A DNA stretch of 64,000 nt, from the NCBI GenBank assembly GCA_030148005.1, contig JASBUI010000018.1, positions 102,391 through 166,390 of the forward strand. The letters run 5' to 3'. Shown piece after piece: positions 1-8,154 of this stretch. How positions within the stretch are numbered: the stretch's first letter is position 1; every line of letters begins with the position of its first letter. A program made the position numbers and the translations under genes. Source of the DNA: Paracoccaceae bacterium. Lineage in GTDB: Bacteria > Pseudomonadota > Alphaproteobacteria > Rhodobacterales > Rhodobacteraceae. A model generated the notes under the pieces. That model was given only the letters and a program-made list of their open reading frames with translations. It was not told where the DNA came from and did not search any database.

Positions 1-1
1 T

Positions 2-622
2 CAGGACTACTTAAGCTGGCTTGAGCCAAAGGAAACCCCCGGCGCGGTCAAGCTTGAGCGCACCATCAAATGGCTGTCCGAAAACCTGAACCCGGACGCG
101 ATGATTGCAAACGGCGCGGGCAACTATGCCGCCTTTCTGCACCGCTACTTTCACTACAAGGAGTTTCGCACCCAGCTTGCACCGACATCAGGCTCCATGG
201 GTTATGGCTTTCCCGCCGCGATCTCGGCCAAGCTGGAACACCCCGCCCGTACGGTTGTCTGTCTGGCCGGTGACGGCTGTTTCCAGATGACCTTGAACGA
301 GATGTCCACAGCCGCCCAGCACGGCGCGGCGGTGATCGTCATCGTGTGCAACAATGGGCGCTATGGCACCATCCGGATGCATCAGGAAAAGACGTACCCC
401 GCGCGCGTCTCGGGCACCGATCTGGCCAACCCCGACTTTGCCGCCCTTGCCCGCGCCTACGGCGGCCATGGCGAGACCGTTGAAAAAGACGCGGAGTTTC
501 CCGCCGCCTTTGCCCGGGCTGAGGCCGCCGGAACGCTTGCCGTGATAGAGCTGAAGCTTGATCCCGAAATGCTTTCAACAGGGCAGAGCATCAGTCAGGC
601 CCGGGCAAGCGCGCAAACCTGA
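2..622 (+). CDS. Thiamine-diphosphate-dependent enzyme (acetolactate-synthase-like), 3' part
   Basis: This is the C-terminal part (about 206 residues) of a ThDP-binding enzyme; the start lies outside the window and the open frame enters at base 2. The C-terminal ThDP-binding domain is clear. The family motif begins at AGDGCFQM and closes about 25 residues later with CNNGRYG, the pattern that holds the Mg-diphosphate. GSMGYGFPAAI just upstream is typical of the acetolactate synthase, benzoylformate decarboxylase and related group. The substrate cannot be decided from this domain alone, since the N-terminal domains are missing. It could be a biosynthetic-type acetolactate synthase paralogue or a decarboxylase. 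It is convergent with the cobO operon and ends 3 bp before it. Confidence 0.85.
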   Translation, partial: QDYLSWLEPKETPGAVKLERTIKWLSENLNPDAMIANGAGNYAAFLHRYFHYKEFRTQLAPTSGSMGYGFPAAISAKLEHPARTVVCLAGDGCFQMTLNEMSTAAQHGAAVIVIVCNNGRYGTIRMHQEKTYPARVSGTDLANPDFAALARAYGGHGETVEKDAEFPAAFARAEAAGTLAVIELKLDPEMLSTGQSISQARASAQT

Positions 623-625
623 ACC

Positions 626-994
626 CTAGCTGGTTTTGACACGCCATTTGCCCGCAAGGCTGGGCAGAAACGCCTGAACCGCGGCGGTTGCGATAACGGT
701 GGTTTCGCCGGTATCGGGGTTGGTGACATCCAGCCCGCCGTTGACTGCGGTAACGGTCGGATTGCCGCGCGGCAGACCAGCTTTCAGCGCCTCGGTATCC
801 ACCGACCCCGGTTGTTGAACGCCAATGGTGACATCCACGCGCATCTGCCCGTGCGAGACACCAAGCGTTTCGAAAAGCGGCAAGGAAGAGTGCCGGATTG
901 CATCCTCGATCGCCCTTGCCGCGGCCTTGGTATAGTCGCGGCCATGCAGATCGTTGCCCATGCCCATTTCGATGATGATGCGCTGCCCGCTCAT
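626..994 (-). CDS. Lin0512 family protein, canonical copy (122 aa)
   Basis: This is a small protein of the Lin0512 family (function unknown). It carries the family's near-invariant GxGxDxHG signature as GMGNDLHG at residues 11-18, followed by an RDYTKAA segment. It is the last gene of a leftward group cobO, Lin0512 copy 1, Lin0512 copy 2. Its ATG overlaps the stop of the preceding paralogue by 4 nt (ATGA), so the two are very likely translated together. The link to cobO suggests a role near cobalamin or cobalt metabolism, but that is inference from position only. Confidence 0.85.
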   Translation of the reverse strand: MSGQRIIIEMGMGNDLHGRDYTKAAARAIEDAIRHSSLPLFETLGVSHGQMRVDVTIGVQQPGSVDTEALKAGLPRGNPTVTAVNGGLDVTNPDTGETTVIATAAVQAFLPSLAGKWRVKTS

Positions 995-1338
995 TCCTGC
1001 CGCTCCATGTCGAATGAGACTGAGATCGCGGCATTGGCGATGACCGTGGGCGCGCCATCCGGCCGCGGGATATCCAGACCACCGCGGCGCACCGAAATTT
1101 CGATCTGCCCATAAGGAAAGACCTGTGCCAGCTCGGTCTGGTCAACCTGCTCTGGCGCCTGAACGCCGATCTCTACCTCGATAAGCATCGCATCCTTGGG
1201 CGCGTCAAAAAGTTCGGCCAAATTGATCGAGTTGTGCCACAAAGCATCCTGCAACGCCCGCTTTGCCGCTTGGGTATAATCCTGACGGCGCAGCGATGTT
1301 CCCATCCCAAATTCGGTCAAAAGCCTATGTTTCGGCAT
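991..1338 (-). CDS. Lin0512 family protein, degenerate copy (115 aa)
   Basis: This is a paralogue of the gene that follows it. Both share the N-terminal EFGMG/EMGMG strand, the (R/K)DYT-AA-RA-DA helix, an IEVEIGVQ/VDVTIGVQ strand and a C-terminal GGLD-P(D)G-TVIA-AA block. The signature that should read GxGxDxHG reads GMGTSLRR here, so the conserved Asp and His-Gly are lost. The start codon overlaps the cobO stop by 1 nt (TGATG) and the stop overlaps the next gene by 4 nt. The unequal pair is compatible with an obligate hetero-oligomer in which one chain has lost its active site. Function is unknown. Confidence 0.82.
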   Translation of the reverse strand: MPKHRLLTEFGMGTSLRRQDYTQAAKRALQDALWHNSINLAELFDAPKDAMLIEVEIGVQAPEQVDQTELAQVFPYGQIEISVRRGGLDIPRPDGAPTVIANAAISVSFDMERQE

Positions 1339-1946
1339 CAGAACTCAACGCCGATCTGCGCCTTGATACCGGCGCGGAACGGATGCTTGATCAGTTCCAT
1401 CTCTGTCACCAGATCGGCGACCTCGATCAGCTCTTCCTTGGCATTGCGCCCGGTCAGAACCACATGGGTCATCGGCGGCTTTTCCTCGGTCAGAAAGCGC
1501 ACCACCTCGGCCACGTCGATGTAGTCATAGCGCAAAGCGATGTTGATCTCATCCAGAAGCACCATCTTGTTGGCCTCATCGCGGATAAGCTCTTTTGCCT
1601 TCTCCCATGCTGCCGTTGCCATTTCGATATCGCGCGACTTGTCCTGCGTCTCCCACGTGAAACCCTCGCCCATGGTGTGGAAGGAACAGATGTCCTGAAA
1701 CTTCGACAGGATCAGGTCACGTTCGCCCGTGGACATGCCGCCCTTGATGAACTGAACGACGGCGCATTGCATATCGTGGGCGATGCAGCGGAAAATCATA
1801 CCGAAGGCGGCACTGGACTTGCCCTTGCCTTTGCCGGTGTGGACGATGATCAGGCCCTTCTGATCGGTCTTGGTCGCCATGATCTTGTCGCGGGCGGCCT
1901 TTTTCTTGGCCATCTTCATTGCGTGGCGTTCATCGTCGGCTGACAT
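1338..1946 (-). CDS. cobO: Corrinoid adenosyltransferase, CobO/BtuR type
   Basis: CobO transfers the adenosyl group of ATP to cob(I)yrinate a,c-diamide or cobalamin, making the Co-C bond of coenzyme B12. The product is 202 aa. The P-loop is GKGKGKSS after an LIIVHTGKGK strand; later family blocks are VQFIKGG and LLDEINIALRYDY, and THVVLTGRNA lies near the C-terminus. The long frame extends 19 codons further upstream, but the ATG at 1946 is preceded by an AGGAAAG ribosome-binding site and fits the family N-terminus. It heads an overlapping trio with two Lin0512 genes. A non-homologous PduO-type enzyme for the same reaction is encoded near 56 kb. Confidence 0.95.
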   Translation of the reverse strand: MSADDERHAMKMAKKKAARDKIMATKTDQKGLIIVHTGKGKGKSSAAFGMIFRCIAHDMQCAVVQFIKGGMSTGERDLILSKFQDICSFHTMGEGFTWETQDKSRDIEMATAAWEKAKELIRDEANKMVLLDEINIALRYDYIDVAEVVRFLTEEKPPMTHVVLTGRNAKEELIEVADLVTEMELIKHPFRAGIKAQIGVEF

Positions 1947-2057
1947 GCGCTTTCCTTTCGTGATCCGCCCGACAATGGCAAATCCGGGCGCGGGTTGAAA
2001 CACTTTCTTAACCCCTGCGGCGATAGGGTTTTGTTAACCACCTTTGGGAGGACAATG

Positions 2058-2471
2058 ATGCGCGCCCTGACGCTGATCGCAGCTTTTGCGCTGACGGCCT
2101 GTAACGGGCCGGGGCTTCAGTTCAAGGACCGCCCGGCGAACCGCATTCAGATGGATGGCTACACCTTCAACATCTTCCTGAAAGATGGCCGCGCCGAAGC
2201 GGTGCGCGTCGGTTTCGTTCCGCGCCGCGATCTTGGCAAGGTTTACCTTTCGGCCGCCCGGGCGATGGAACTGGCAAGCGGTTGCCGGGTGATCGACAAA
2301 TCCATGCGCGGTGATCCGGCCCAGATGTGGGCGCGGCTGAACTGTAAAGGGCGTCCTCAAGAGGTGGTCACCTGCCAGCGCGACAGAACACATCAGAACA
2401 GCCCCCGGGATCTGGTCGTGTCCTGTGAGGGCCCGGACAATGGGCGCGTCGTGGTTGTCGAAGCGCGCTAG
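2058..2471 (+). CDS. Small predicted lipoprotein (137 aa)
   Basis: The protein has a short signal peptide ending in the lipobox-like ALTAC, so it is probably a lipid-anchored envelope protein. The rest has no domain I recognise. It contains three or four further cysteines, including a CRVID and a VTCQRD segment, which could form disulfides in the periplasm. Two ATGs stand side by side (2055 and 2058). The GGGAGG ribosome-binding site at 2046-2051 is better spaced for 2058. The gene is convergent with cobN and their stop codons overlap on the palindrome CTAG at 2468-2471, so there is no room for a terminator. Function is unknown. Confidence 0.72.
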   Translation: MRALTLIAAFALTACNGPGLQFKDRPANRIQMDGYTFNIFLKDGRAEAVRVGFVPRRDLGKVYLSAARAMELASGCRVIDKSMRGDPAQMWARLNCKGRPQEVVTCQRDRTHQNSPRDLVVSCEGPDNGRVVVVEAR

Positions 2472-5400
2472 AGCAGCCCCGAGATCCGGTCGCGGGCCGA
2501 GTTTGAGCGCGGCGTCCAAAGCCCCCGATCAATCGCCTCTTGCAGACGCTGGGCGATTTCCTTCAGCGCCGGCGCATTTGCGTCCGCCAGAAACTCGCGC
2601 GTTGCGTCATCTTCCAGAAAGGCCGCCTCGACCAGATCAAAGTGATGCCCTTTGACCAGCCCCGTCGTGGCCGAGAAGGCGAAAAGGTAATCCACGGTCG
2701 CGGCGATTTCGAAAGCGCCCTTGTAGCCGTGCCGCTTGACCCCATCGATCCACTTTGGGTTCACCACGCGCGAGCGCACAACGCGGGCAATCTCATCGTC
2801 CAGCGTCCGGATCACGGGCCTTTCGGGTCGCGAATGATCGTTGTGATAGATCGGGCGGTCCTGCCCCTGAAGGCTTGCAACCGCGGCGGCCGCGCCTCCT
2901 TCGAACTGGTAATAGTCGTCGCTGTCCAGAATATCATGCTCGCGGTTGTCCTGATTCTGAACGATCGCCTCTGTCTGCGACAGGCGCTGGCTGAACGCCG
3001 CCTTGTCCTGATCGCCCTCCAAGCCCGCGCCATAGGCGTAGCTGCCCCATTCGATATAGGCCTGGCCCAAGTCCGCGCGATCCGCCCATAGCCGCTCATC
3101 GATCATCGCCTGAAGGCCAGCCCCATAGGCGCCGGGCTTAGAGCCAAAGACGCGGGCCTGACTTCCTTCGACGCGGGCACGCGCCGCCGCCGGGTTCTGA
3201 TCTTCGGCCTCATCCAGGGCCATCACCGCGCGCGCGGCGCTATCGACAAGGGCGATCAGCCCCGGAAACGCATCGCGGAAAAAGCCGGAAACGCGCAGGG
3301 TGACATCGACGCGGGGGCGGCCCAGAACGCCTTCTGGCAGGATCTCAAAGCCTGTCACCCGCCTGTTGGCGCTGTCCCACGTCGGCTTGACGCCCATCAG
3401 CGCAAGGCACTGGGCGATGTCATCGCCACCGGTACGCATGTTGGCGGTGCCCCATGCCGTCAAAAGCATTGTGCGCGGCCAGTCGCCATGGGTCTGCAAG
3501 TGCTTTTCGATCAAGAGGTTGGCAGACTTCCACCCCAGTGCCCAAGCGGTGGGTGTCGGCACCGCGCGGCTGTCGACGCTGAAAAAGTTGCGCCCCGTGG
3601 GCAGAACGTCCAGACGGCCCCGCGTGGGCGCGCCGGATGGCGCCGGGGCGACGAATTGCCCTGACAGGGCGGTGAGAAGCCCCGCCCCTTCGCCCGGTCC
3701 GCAGGCGCGAACCGCATCGCGCACATGGCCCGTCGCATGGGACAGCACAAGCGCGCTGCGCTCGCCCGGAGCGGCGGCTGCGCCATCCAGAAGTTTTGCC
3801 GCCAAAAGCTCCAGCCGCTCAACGGTGTCGCCATGACTGCGCCAGCGATCACCCGACAGTTCCTTTAGCGCCTCCGGCCGCGCGCCGGTCCATTCCTGCG
3901 CCATATCGGTGTCCAGTGGATCGAAGTTCAGGCCAAGATCGCCCGCAAGCGCGCGGATCAGTGACGCATCGCTCCCGCGCCCATCGCCGCGCGGAACCCG
4001 CACCAGCGCCTGCACAAGATCGCGTTCAAGCCTTTCGGTCGGCGACTGTCCAAAGATGTGAAGCCCGTCGCGGATCTGCGCCTCTTTCAACTCGCAAAGA
4101 TAGGCGTCCAGCTTGGCTAGATCGCCCGCCTCATCCTTGCCGGTCATGCCCACATCCGCCGCAAGCCCGGTTGCGGAACTTAGCGACAGGATCTCGCGCT
4201 GCAGATGTTTTATGCGTCTTGGATCGACACCGGCGGCTTCGTAGTACTCATCAACCAGCGCCTCCAGATCGCGCAGTGGCCCGTAGGTTTCCGCGCGCGT
4301 CAGTGGCGGCGTGAGGTGATCGATGATCACCGCCTGCGTCCGCCGCTTGGCCTGCGTCCCTTCGCCGGGGTCGTTCACGACGAACGGATAGACATGCGGC
4401 ATCGGACCCAGAACCGCCTCTGGCAGGCATTCCTGCGACAGGGCAACGGATTTTCCCGGAAGCCATTCAAGGTTTCCGTGCTTGCCCATATGAACAACCG
4501 CACCCGCGCCCCATTGATCACGCAGCCAGAAATAAAAGGCCAGATAGTTGTGCGGCGGAACAAGGTCGGGTGAATGATAGGTGTCGGTGGGGTCTATGTT
4601 ATAGCCGCGCGCCGGCTGAATGCCGACCACCACGTTGCCGAAGGTCAGAACTGACAGCCGGAAACGGCCGCAGTCGACATCCCCCTCTTCAAAGAACGGG
4701 TCCTCTTCGGGTGCGCCCCAGCGGCTTTGGATACGCTCGCGCACCTCCCACGGAAGACGGCCATAGCTGAGGTGATAATCCGCCAGTGAAAGCGTCTCGC
4801 CGCCGGTCTTGTCGAACCTGTCCGTCAGCCAGTTGGTCGGGCCGGCAAGGATCATCTGCATAAGCGCTTCGCTGTCTTGCGGTGCATCCTGAACGCGGTA
4901 ACCCGCCTCGGCCATCAGCTGAAGCGTGTGAACCGTGGCCGCAGGCGTATCAAGGCCGACGCCATTTGCCAGCCGCCCGTCCTTGTTTGGATAGTTTGCC
5001 AGAACCAGCGCCACGCGGCGCTTGGCCGCCGGAGTGTCGCGCAGCCGGGCCCATGCCGCAGCAAGCTCTGCCACGAAAGTGATCCGATCCCCGCGAGAGC
5101 GGTAGGTCGCGATGGGGCACTGGGTTTCCTCGTCGAAGTAAGCTTCATCCTTGAAAGACACCGCCCGCGTAAGGATGCGCCCGTCGACCTCTGGCAGGGC
5201 GACGTTCATTGCGATGTCGCGCGCCGATAGGCCCGCTGTTCCATCCTCCCACGTCTTTTCGGAAGAGCCTGACAGAACGACCTGAAACACCGGTGCGCCA
5301 TTGGCGGCCCTGCCCGCAAGCGGGTTGCCCGCATCACTTTGGGAATGGGGCGAGCCGACCGCAAAACTGGTGCAGTTCAGAATGACGCTTGGCGGAGCGT

Positions 5401-6190
5401 CCTGAAAAAGAGCCTCAAGCGTGGCGGCGCTTAGCGGGTCTTTGAGCGAGGCCACGAAGACCGGAAGCGGGTTCAGCCCCTGATGCAAAAGCGCTTTGAC
5501 CATGCGGTTGATCGGGTTCAGCCCCGCGCCCTGCACAAGCGCCCTGTAGAAGATCAGGGGCACGACCGGGGCCTCTTTGCGCCAGCTTTCGGCGCGCAGT
5601 TTTTCCAGATCGCAGAACCCAGCGCCCGGCCAATAGACACCGGCGCGCAAGAGCGGAGCGGCGGGCGGGGGCATCTCGCCCGTAGCTGCGCCCGCAGCGC
5701 GCGCACCGGGCAAAAGCGTCTTGGCATAGGCAAGGAAATTGGCGGCATTCTGCGGCCCGCCTTCGACCAGATAGGCCCAGAGAGCGTCATAGGCCTGATC
5801 CGTCACCGTGGATAGGCGGCGCAGATCGGCATCTTCCTTGTCGTCGCCCGGCAGCAGCGCAAGGGCAACGCCCGCCTCATGCAAACGCGCGGCATATTGT
5901 TCGACGCCGTAGCGCCAATACCCCATGCCCCCAAGCACCCGCGCCACGACCAGCCCCGAGCCGCTGGCGCAGCTTTCGATATGCAGATCAACCGACATCG
6001 GATGCGAGAGGTGAAGCATGTTTGCCAGCCGCAGCCCGGGCGGTGCATCCATTTCGGCCCGCGCCTGCGAGAGGGCGGCAAGTTCGGTATCTGCGGCGGA
6101 AATGACAACGATGTCCGACGGCGTCTGTCCCAGATCGACAGGTTCCTTGCCATCGTCGATGGCGCCGGGGGTCGCTGCGAGAAGGTGCAT
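2468..6190 (-). CDS. cobN: Aerobic cobaltochelatase subunit CobN
   Basis: CobN is the large, substrate-binding subunit of the ATP-dependent CobNST chelatase, which inserts Co2+ into hydrogenobyrinate a,c-diamide. The 1240-residue length is normal for the family and homologous to magnesium chelatase BchH/ChlH. Recognisable stretches include VVHMGKHGNLEWLPGK and VNDPGEGTQAKRR, the usual CobN/BchH core, and the C-terminal KWIDGVKRHGYKGA block. CobS and CobT are not in the window. The gene follows cobW and a GNAT gene on the same strand after a 70-nt gap that contains an intergenic element. CobN together with CbiX in one region points to a mixed early/late cobalt insertion toolkit. Confidence 0.97.
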   Translation of the reverse strand: MHLLAATPGAIDDGKEPVDLGQTPSDIVVISAADTELAALSQARAEMDAPPGLRLANMLHLSHPMSVDLHIESCASGSGLVVARVLGGMGYWRYGVEQYAARLHEAGVALALLPGDDKEDADLRRLSTVTDQAYDALWAYLVEGGPQNAANFLAYAKTLLPGARAAGAATGEMPPPAAPLLRAGVYWPGAGFCDLEKLRAESWRKEAPVVPLIFYRALVQGAGLNPINRMVKALLHQGLNPLPVFVASLKDPLSAATLEALFQDAPPSVILNCTSFAVGSPHSQSDAGNPLAGRAANGAPVFQVVLSGSSEKTWEDGTAGLSARDIAMNVALPEVDGRILTRAVSFKDEAYFDEETQCPIATYRSRGDRITFVAELAAAWARLRDTPAAKRRVALVLANYPNKDGRLANGVGLDTPAATVHTLQLMAEAGYRVQDAPQDSEALMQMILAGPTNWLTDRFDKTGGETLSLADYHLSYGRLPWEVRERIQSRWGAPEEDPFFEEGDVDCGRFRLSVLTFGNVVVGIQPARGYNIDPTDTYHSPDLVPPHNYLAFYFWLRDQWGAGAVVHMGKHGNLEWLPGKSVALSQECLPEAVLGPMPHVYPFVVNDPGEGTQAKRRTQAVIIDHLTPPLTRAETYGPLRDLEALVDEYYEAAGVDPRRIKHLQREILSLSSATGLAADVGMTGKDEAGDLAKLDAYLCELKEAQIRDGLHIFGQSPTERLERDLVQALVRVPRGDGRGSDASLIRALAGDLGLNFDPLDTDMAQEWTGARPEALKELSGDRWRSHGDTVERLELLAAKLLDGAAAAPGERSALVLSHATGHVRDAVRACGPGEGAGLLTALSGQFVAPAPSGAPTRGRLDVLPTGRNFFSVDSRAVPTPTAWALGWKSANLLIEKHLQTHGDWPRTMLLTAWGTANMRTGGDDIAQCLALMGVKPTWDSANRRVTGFEILPEGVLGRPRVDVTLRVSGFFRDAFPGLIALVDSAARAVMALDEAEDQNPAAARARVEGSQARVFGSKPGAYGAGLQAMIDERLWADRADLGQAYIEWGSYAYGAGLEGDQDKAAFSQRLSQTEAIVQNQDNREHDILDSDDYYQFEGGAAAAVASLQGQDRPIYHNDHSRPERPVIRTLDDEIARVVRSRVVNPKWIDGVKRHGYKGAFEIAATVDYLFAFSATTGLVKGHHFDLVEAAFLEDDATREFLADANAPALKEIAQRLQEAIDRGLWTPRSNSARDRISGLL

Positions 6191-6225
6191 CAGTTCAACC
6201 TAGGCTTTGGGTTTCGGCGGCGGGA

Positions 6226-6259
6226 GCCTCCGGCGGGAGTATTTCCGGCAAAGAAGAAG
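6226..6259 (-). repeat. Intergenic element, copy A
   Basis: A 34-nt element lies in the 70-nt gap between the GNAT gene and cobN. On the plus strand it begins GCCTCCGGCGGGAGTATTT and ends CAAAGAAGAAG. A clearly related copy, in the same orientation relative to transcription, fills the cbiX-cobH gap at 19112-19144. The GC-rich half can fold (GCC-GGC/CTCC-GGAG). It may be a processing, stabilising or repetitive element; there is no run of U typical of an intrinsic terminator. Confidence 0.6.
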
Positions 6260-6260
6260 T

Positions 6261-6716
6261 TCAGAGTTTCTTTTCCATGAAAAGCGATATCGGATCGGGG
6301 CGGTAGTTTCCGAAGGGTCCGGTGTATTCAAACCCCGCACGTTCATAAAGCCGGTGCGCGGCATGAAGCGTGTCGCCGGTTTCAAGGCGAAGGCAGGGCA
6401 GGTCCGCATCGCGCGCCACCTGTTCTATATGCGCCAAAAGCGCCTGACCTGCGCCTGTTCCGCGTGCGCTTTCGGCCACGAACATCGATTTGACCTCGCC
6501 ATAGTCGCCCCGATGCGCCAGCGCGGCGCATCCTATGGTTTGGCCTTCAACTCTGGCCACGAAGAAATCGATGCCGGGGCCGCAAAGTGCATCGACCGAC
6601 AAGTAGTGATTGGCCTCGGACGGAAAGAGCCGGTCCATCAGTTCATGGCTTTGCCGAAGCAGTTCTGTCGCGGCAGGATCGCGCGGATCGCCTGAAGAGA
6701 TGACAGGCTGGTTCAT
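6261..6716 (-). CDS. GNAT-family N-acetyltransferase (151 aa)
   Basis: This is a single-domain GCN5-related acetyltransferase. The acetyl-CoA-binding motif A is visible as VKSMFVAESARGTGAGQALL (the R-G-T-G-A-G loop), followed by LRLETGDTLHAAHRLYERAGF, which carries the usual C-terminal YERxGF signature. The substrate is unknown. Its ATG overlaps the cobW stop by 4 nt, so the two are co-translated. Whether it has any role in cobalt or cobalamin metabolism cannot be told from sequence. Confidence 0.88.
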   Translation of the reverse strand: MNQPVISSGDPRDPAATELLRQSHELMDRLFPSEANHYLSVDALCGPGIDFFVARVEGQTIGCAALAHRGDYGEVKSMFVAESARGTGAGQALLAHIEQVARDADLPCLRLETGDTLHAAHRLYERAGFEYTGPFGNYRPDPISLFMEKKL

Positions 6717-7801
6717 GCGCCAAGGGCGGTTTCAATTGCCTTGCGGTCCATCCCGGCCTGACCGATCACGACAAGCCGGGTCTCGCGCGGCTCACCGGCG
6801 GAAATCGGGCGGTCGAAATAGCTGTCGATCCGTGGGCCGACGGCCTGAAGCGTAAGGCGCATCGGCTTGCCTTCGACAGCGGCGAAACCTTTTAGGCGCA
6901 GGATGTCATGCGTGCGAATAACCTCTGAAACCTTGGTGCAGAAGGTCGCGGCATCGGTCAGTTGCGGAAGCGTGACGACGAAGCTTTCAAAGTCGTCGTG
7001 GTCATGGTCGTGGTGGTGGTCATGATCGTCATCAGAATGGTGATCACCCTCTTCGTGGTCATCGTCGTGATGGTGATGGTGGTGCACTTCGTGGCGGGCC
7101 GCCAGATCCTTTTCCGCCGCGATGCCCTGACCCAAAAGCACATCAACGGGAAGTTTGCCCATCGACGTCTTGACGACCTGAACGCTTGGCCGGCTTTCGG
7201 CCTTGAGGCGGCCAAGAAGCGCCTGCGTTTCGTCTTCTTCCATCAGGTCGGATTTGTTGATGACGATCATGTCGGCGCAGGCGATCTGATCCTCGAAAAG
7301 CTCTGACAGCGGTGTCTCGTGGTCAAGGTTTTCGTCAAGGGCGCGCTGGGCATCGACCGCGGCGACGTTATGGGCAAATCGCCCTTCGGTGACCGCCTTG
7401 CCATCGACCACGGTTACAACGCCATCGACGGTGACGCGGGTTGAAATCTCTGGCCAGTTGAAAGCGCGCACCAGCGGTTGCGGCAGCGCAAGGCCGGAGG
7501 TTTCGATGACGATGTGATCTGGGGGCGTCTCACGCGACAAAAGCTTTTCCATCGTCGGGACGAAATCATCGGCGACCGTGCAGCAGATACAGCCGTTTGA
7601 CAGCTCCATCACGTCGTCGTCGCTGCAGGTTTCGTCGCCGCAACCTTTCAGGATGTCGCCGTCCACGCCAAGATCACCAAACTCGTTGATGATCAGCGCG
7701 ATGCGCCTGCCGCCTGCGTTCTGAAGCATGTGGCGGATCAGCGTTGTCTTGCCAGATCCAAGGAAACCTGTGACGACTGTTGCGGGAATTTTAGCGGGCA
7801 T
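6713..7801 (-). CDS. cobW: CobW-type G3E GTPase / metallochaperone
   Basis: CobW belongs to the G3E P-loop GTPases thought to deliver Co2+ to the cobalt chelatase. The 362-residue product has a Walker A TGFLGSGKTTL near residues 11-21, the metal-binding NGCICC (CxCC) motif around residue 75, the NKSD guanine-specificity motif, and a C-terminal CobW_C domain. Between the two domains is a very His/Asp-rich stretch starting EVHHHHHH with more than 15 histidines, a likely metal store. The long open frame runs another 65 codons upstream, but the ATG at 7801 with AAAGG ahead of it gives the family's normal N-terminus. Its start codon overlaps that of the divergent DUF1636 gene by 2 nt. Confidence 0.95.
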   Translation of the reverse strand: MPAKIPATVVTGFLGSGKTTLIRHMLQNAGGRRIALIINEFGDLGVDGDILKGCGDETCSDDDVMELSNGCICCTVADDFVPTMEKLLSRETPPDHIVIETSGLALPQPLVRAFNWPEISTRVTVDGVVTVVDGKAVTEGRFAHNVAAVDAQRALDENLDHETPLSELFEDQIACADMIVINKSDLMEEDETQALLGRLKAESRPSVQVVKTSMGKLPVDVLLGQGIAAEKDLAARHEVHHHHHHDDDHEEGDHHSDDDHDHHHDHDHDDFESFVVTLPQLTDAATFCTKVSEVIRTHDILRLKGFAAVEGKPMRLTLQAVGPRIDSYFDRPISAGEPRETRLVVIGQAGMDRKAIETALGA

Positions 7802-8153
7802 GGGGATCAACCTTTTGATCAATGACGGCGACCAAGGTGATCGGGTCATCATTTGCGGTACCTGCGAAGAGGGCAGGGGGGCGGCATTTGCCGAGGAGTT
7901 GCGAAAGCGCATCCCGGACCGGGTGGCGGTGCAGGTGGTGGAGTGTCTGAACGTTTGCGACAAACCTGTTGCCATGGCGCTGCGCGGGCCGGGCAAGGAC
8001 GTCTATCTTTTCAGCGGTGTTTTGCCCGAAACGGACCTTGATGACACGGTCGCGCTGGCACGGCTTTACAGTGAGGCCGAGGGAGGTGCGATCACCGATG
8101 CGCGCCCGGCTGGGCGGCTTCGGTTGTGCCTGTTGGGGCGTGTTCCGCGCTAA
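7800..8153 (+). CDS. DUF1636 family metal-binding protein
   Basis: This 117-residue protein belongs to the DUF1636 family, a predicted thioredoxin-like [2Fe-2S] fold often encoded beside cobalamin genes. Four cysteines fit that fold: CGTC near the N-terminus, and CLNVC about 40 residues later. The start is not certain. The ATG at 7800 shares the CATG palindrome with the divergent cobW start; a TTG 15 nt downstream is the only near alternative. It lies between the leftward cobW and cbtA and ends one base before cbtA. The function is unknown, but the company suggests cobalt or corrinoid redox handling. Confidence 0.82.
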   Translation: MGINLLINDGDQGDRVIICGTCEEGRGAAFAEELRKRIPDRVAVQVVECLNVCDKPVAMALRGPGKDVYLFSGVLPETDLDDTVALARLYSEAEGGAITDARPAGRLRLCLLGRVPR

Positions 8154-8154
8154 A

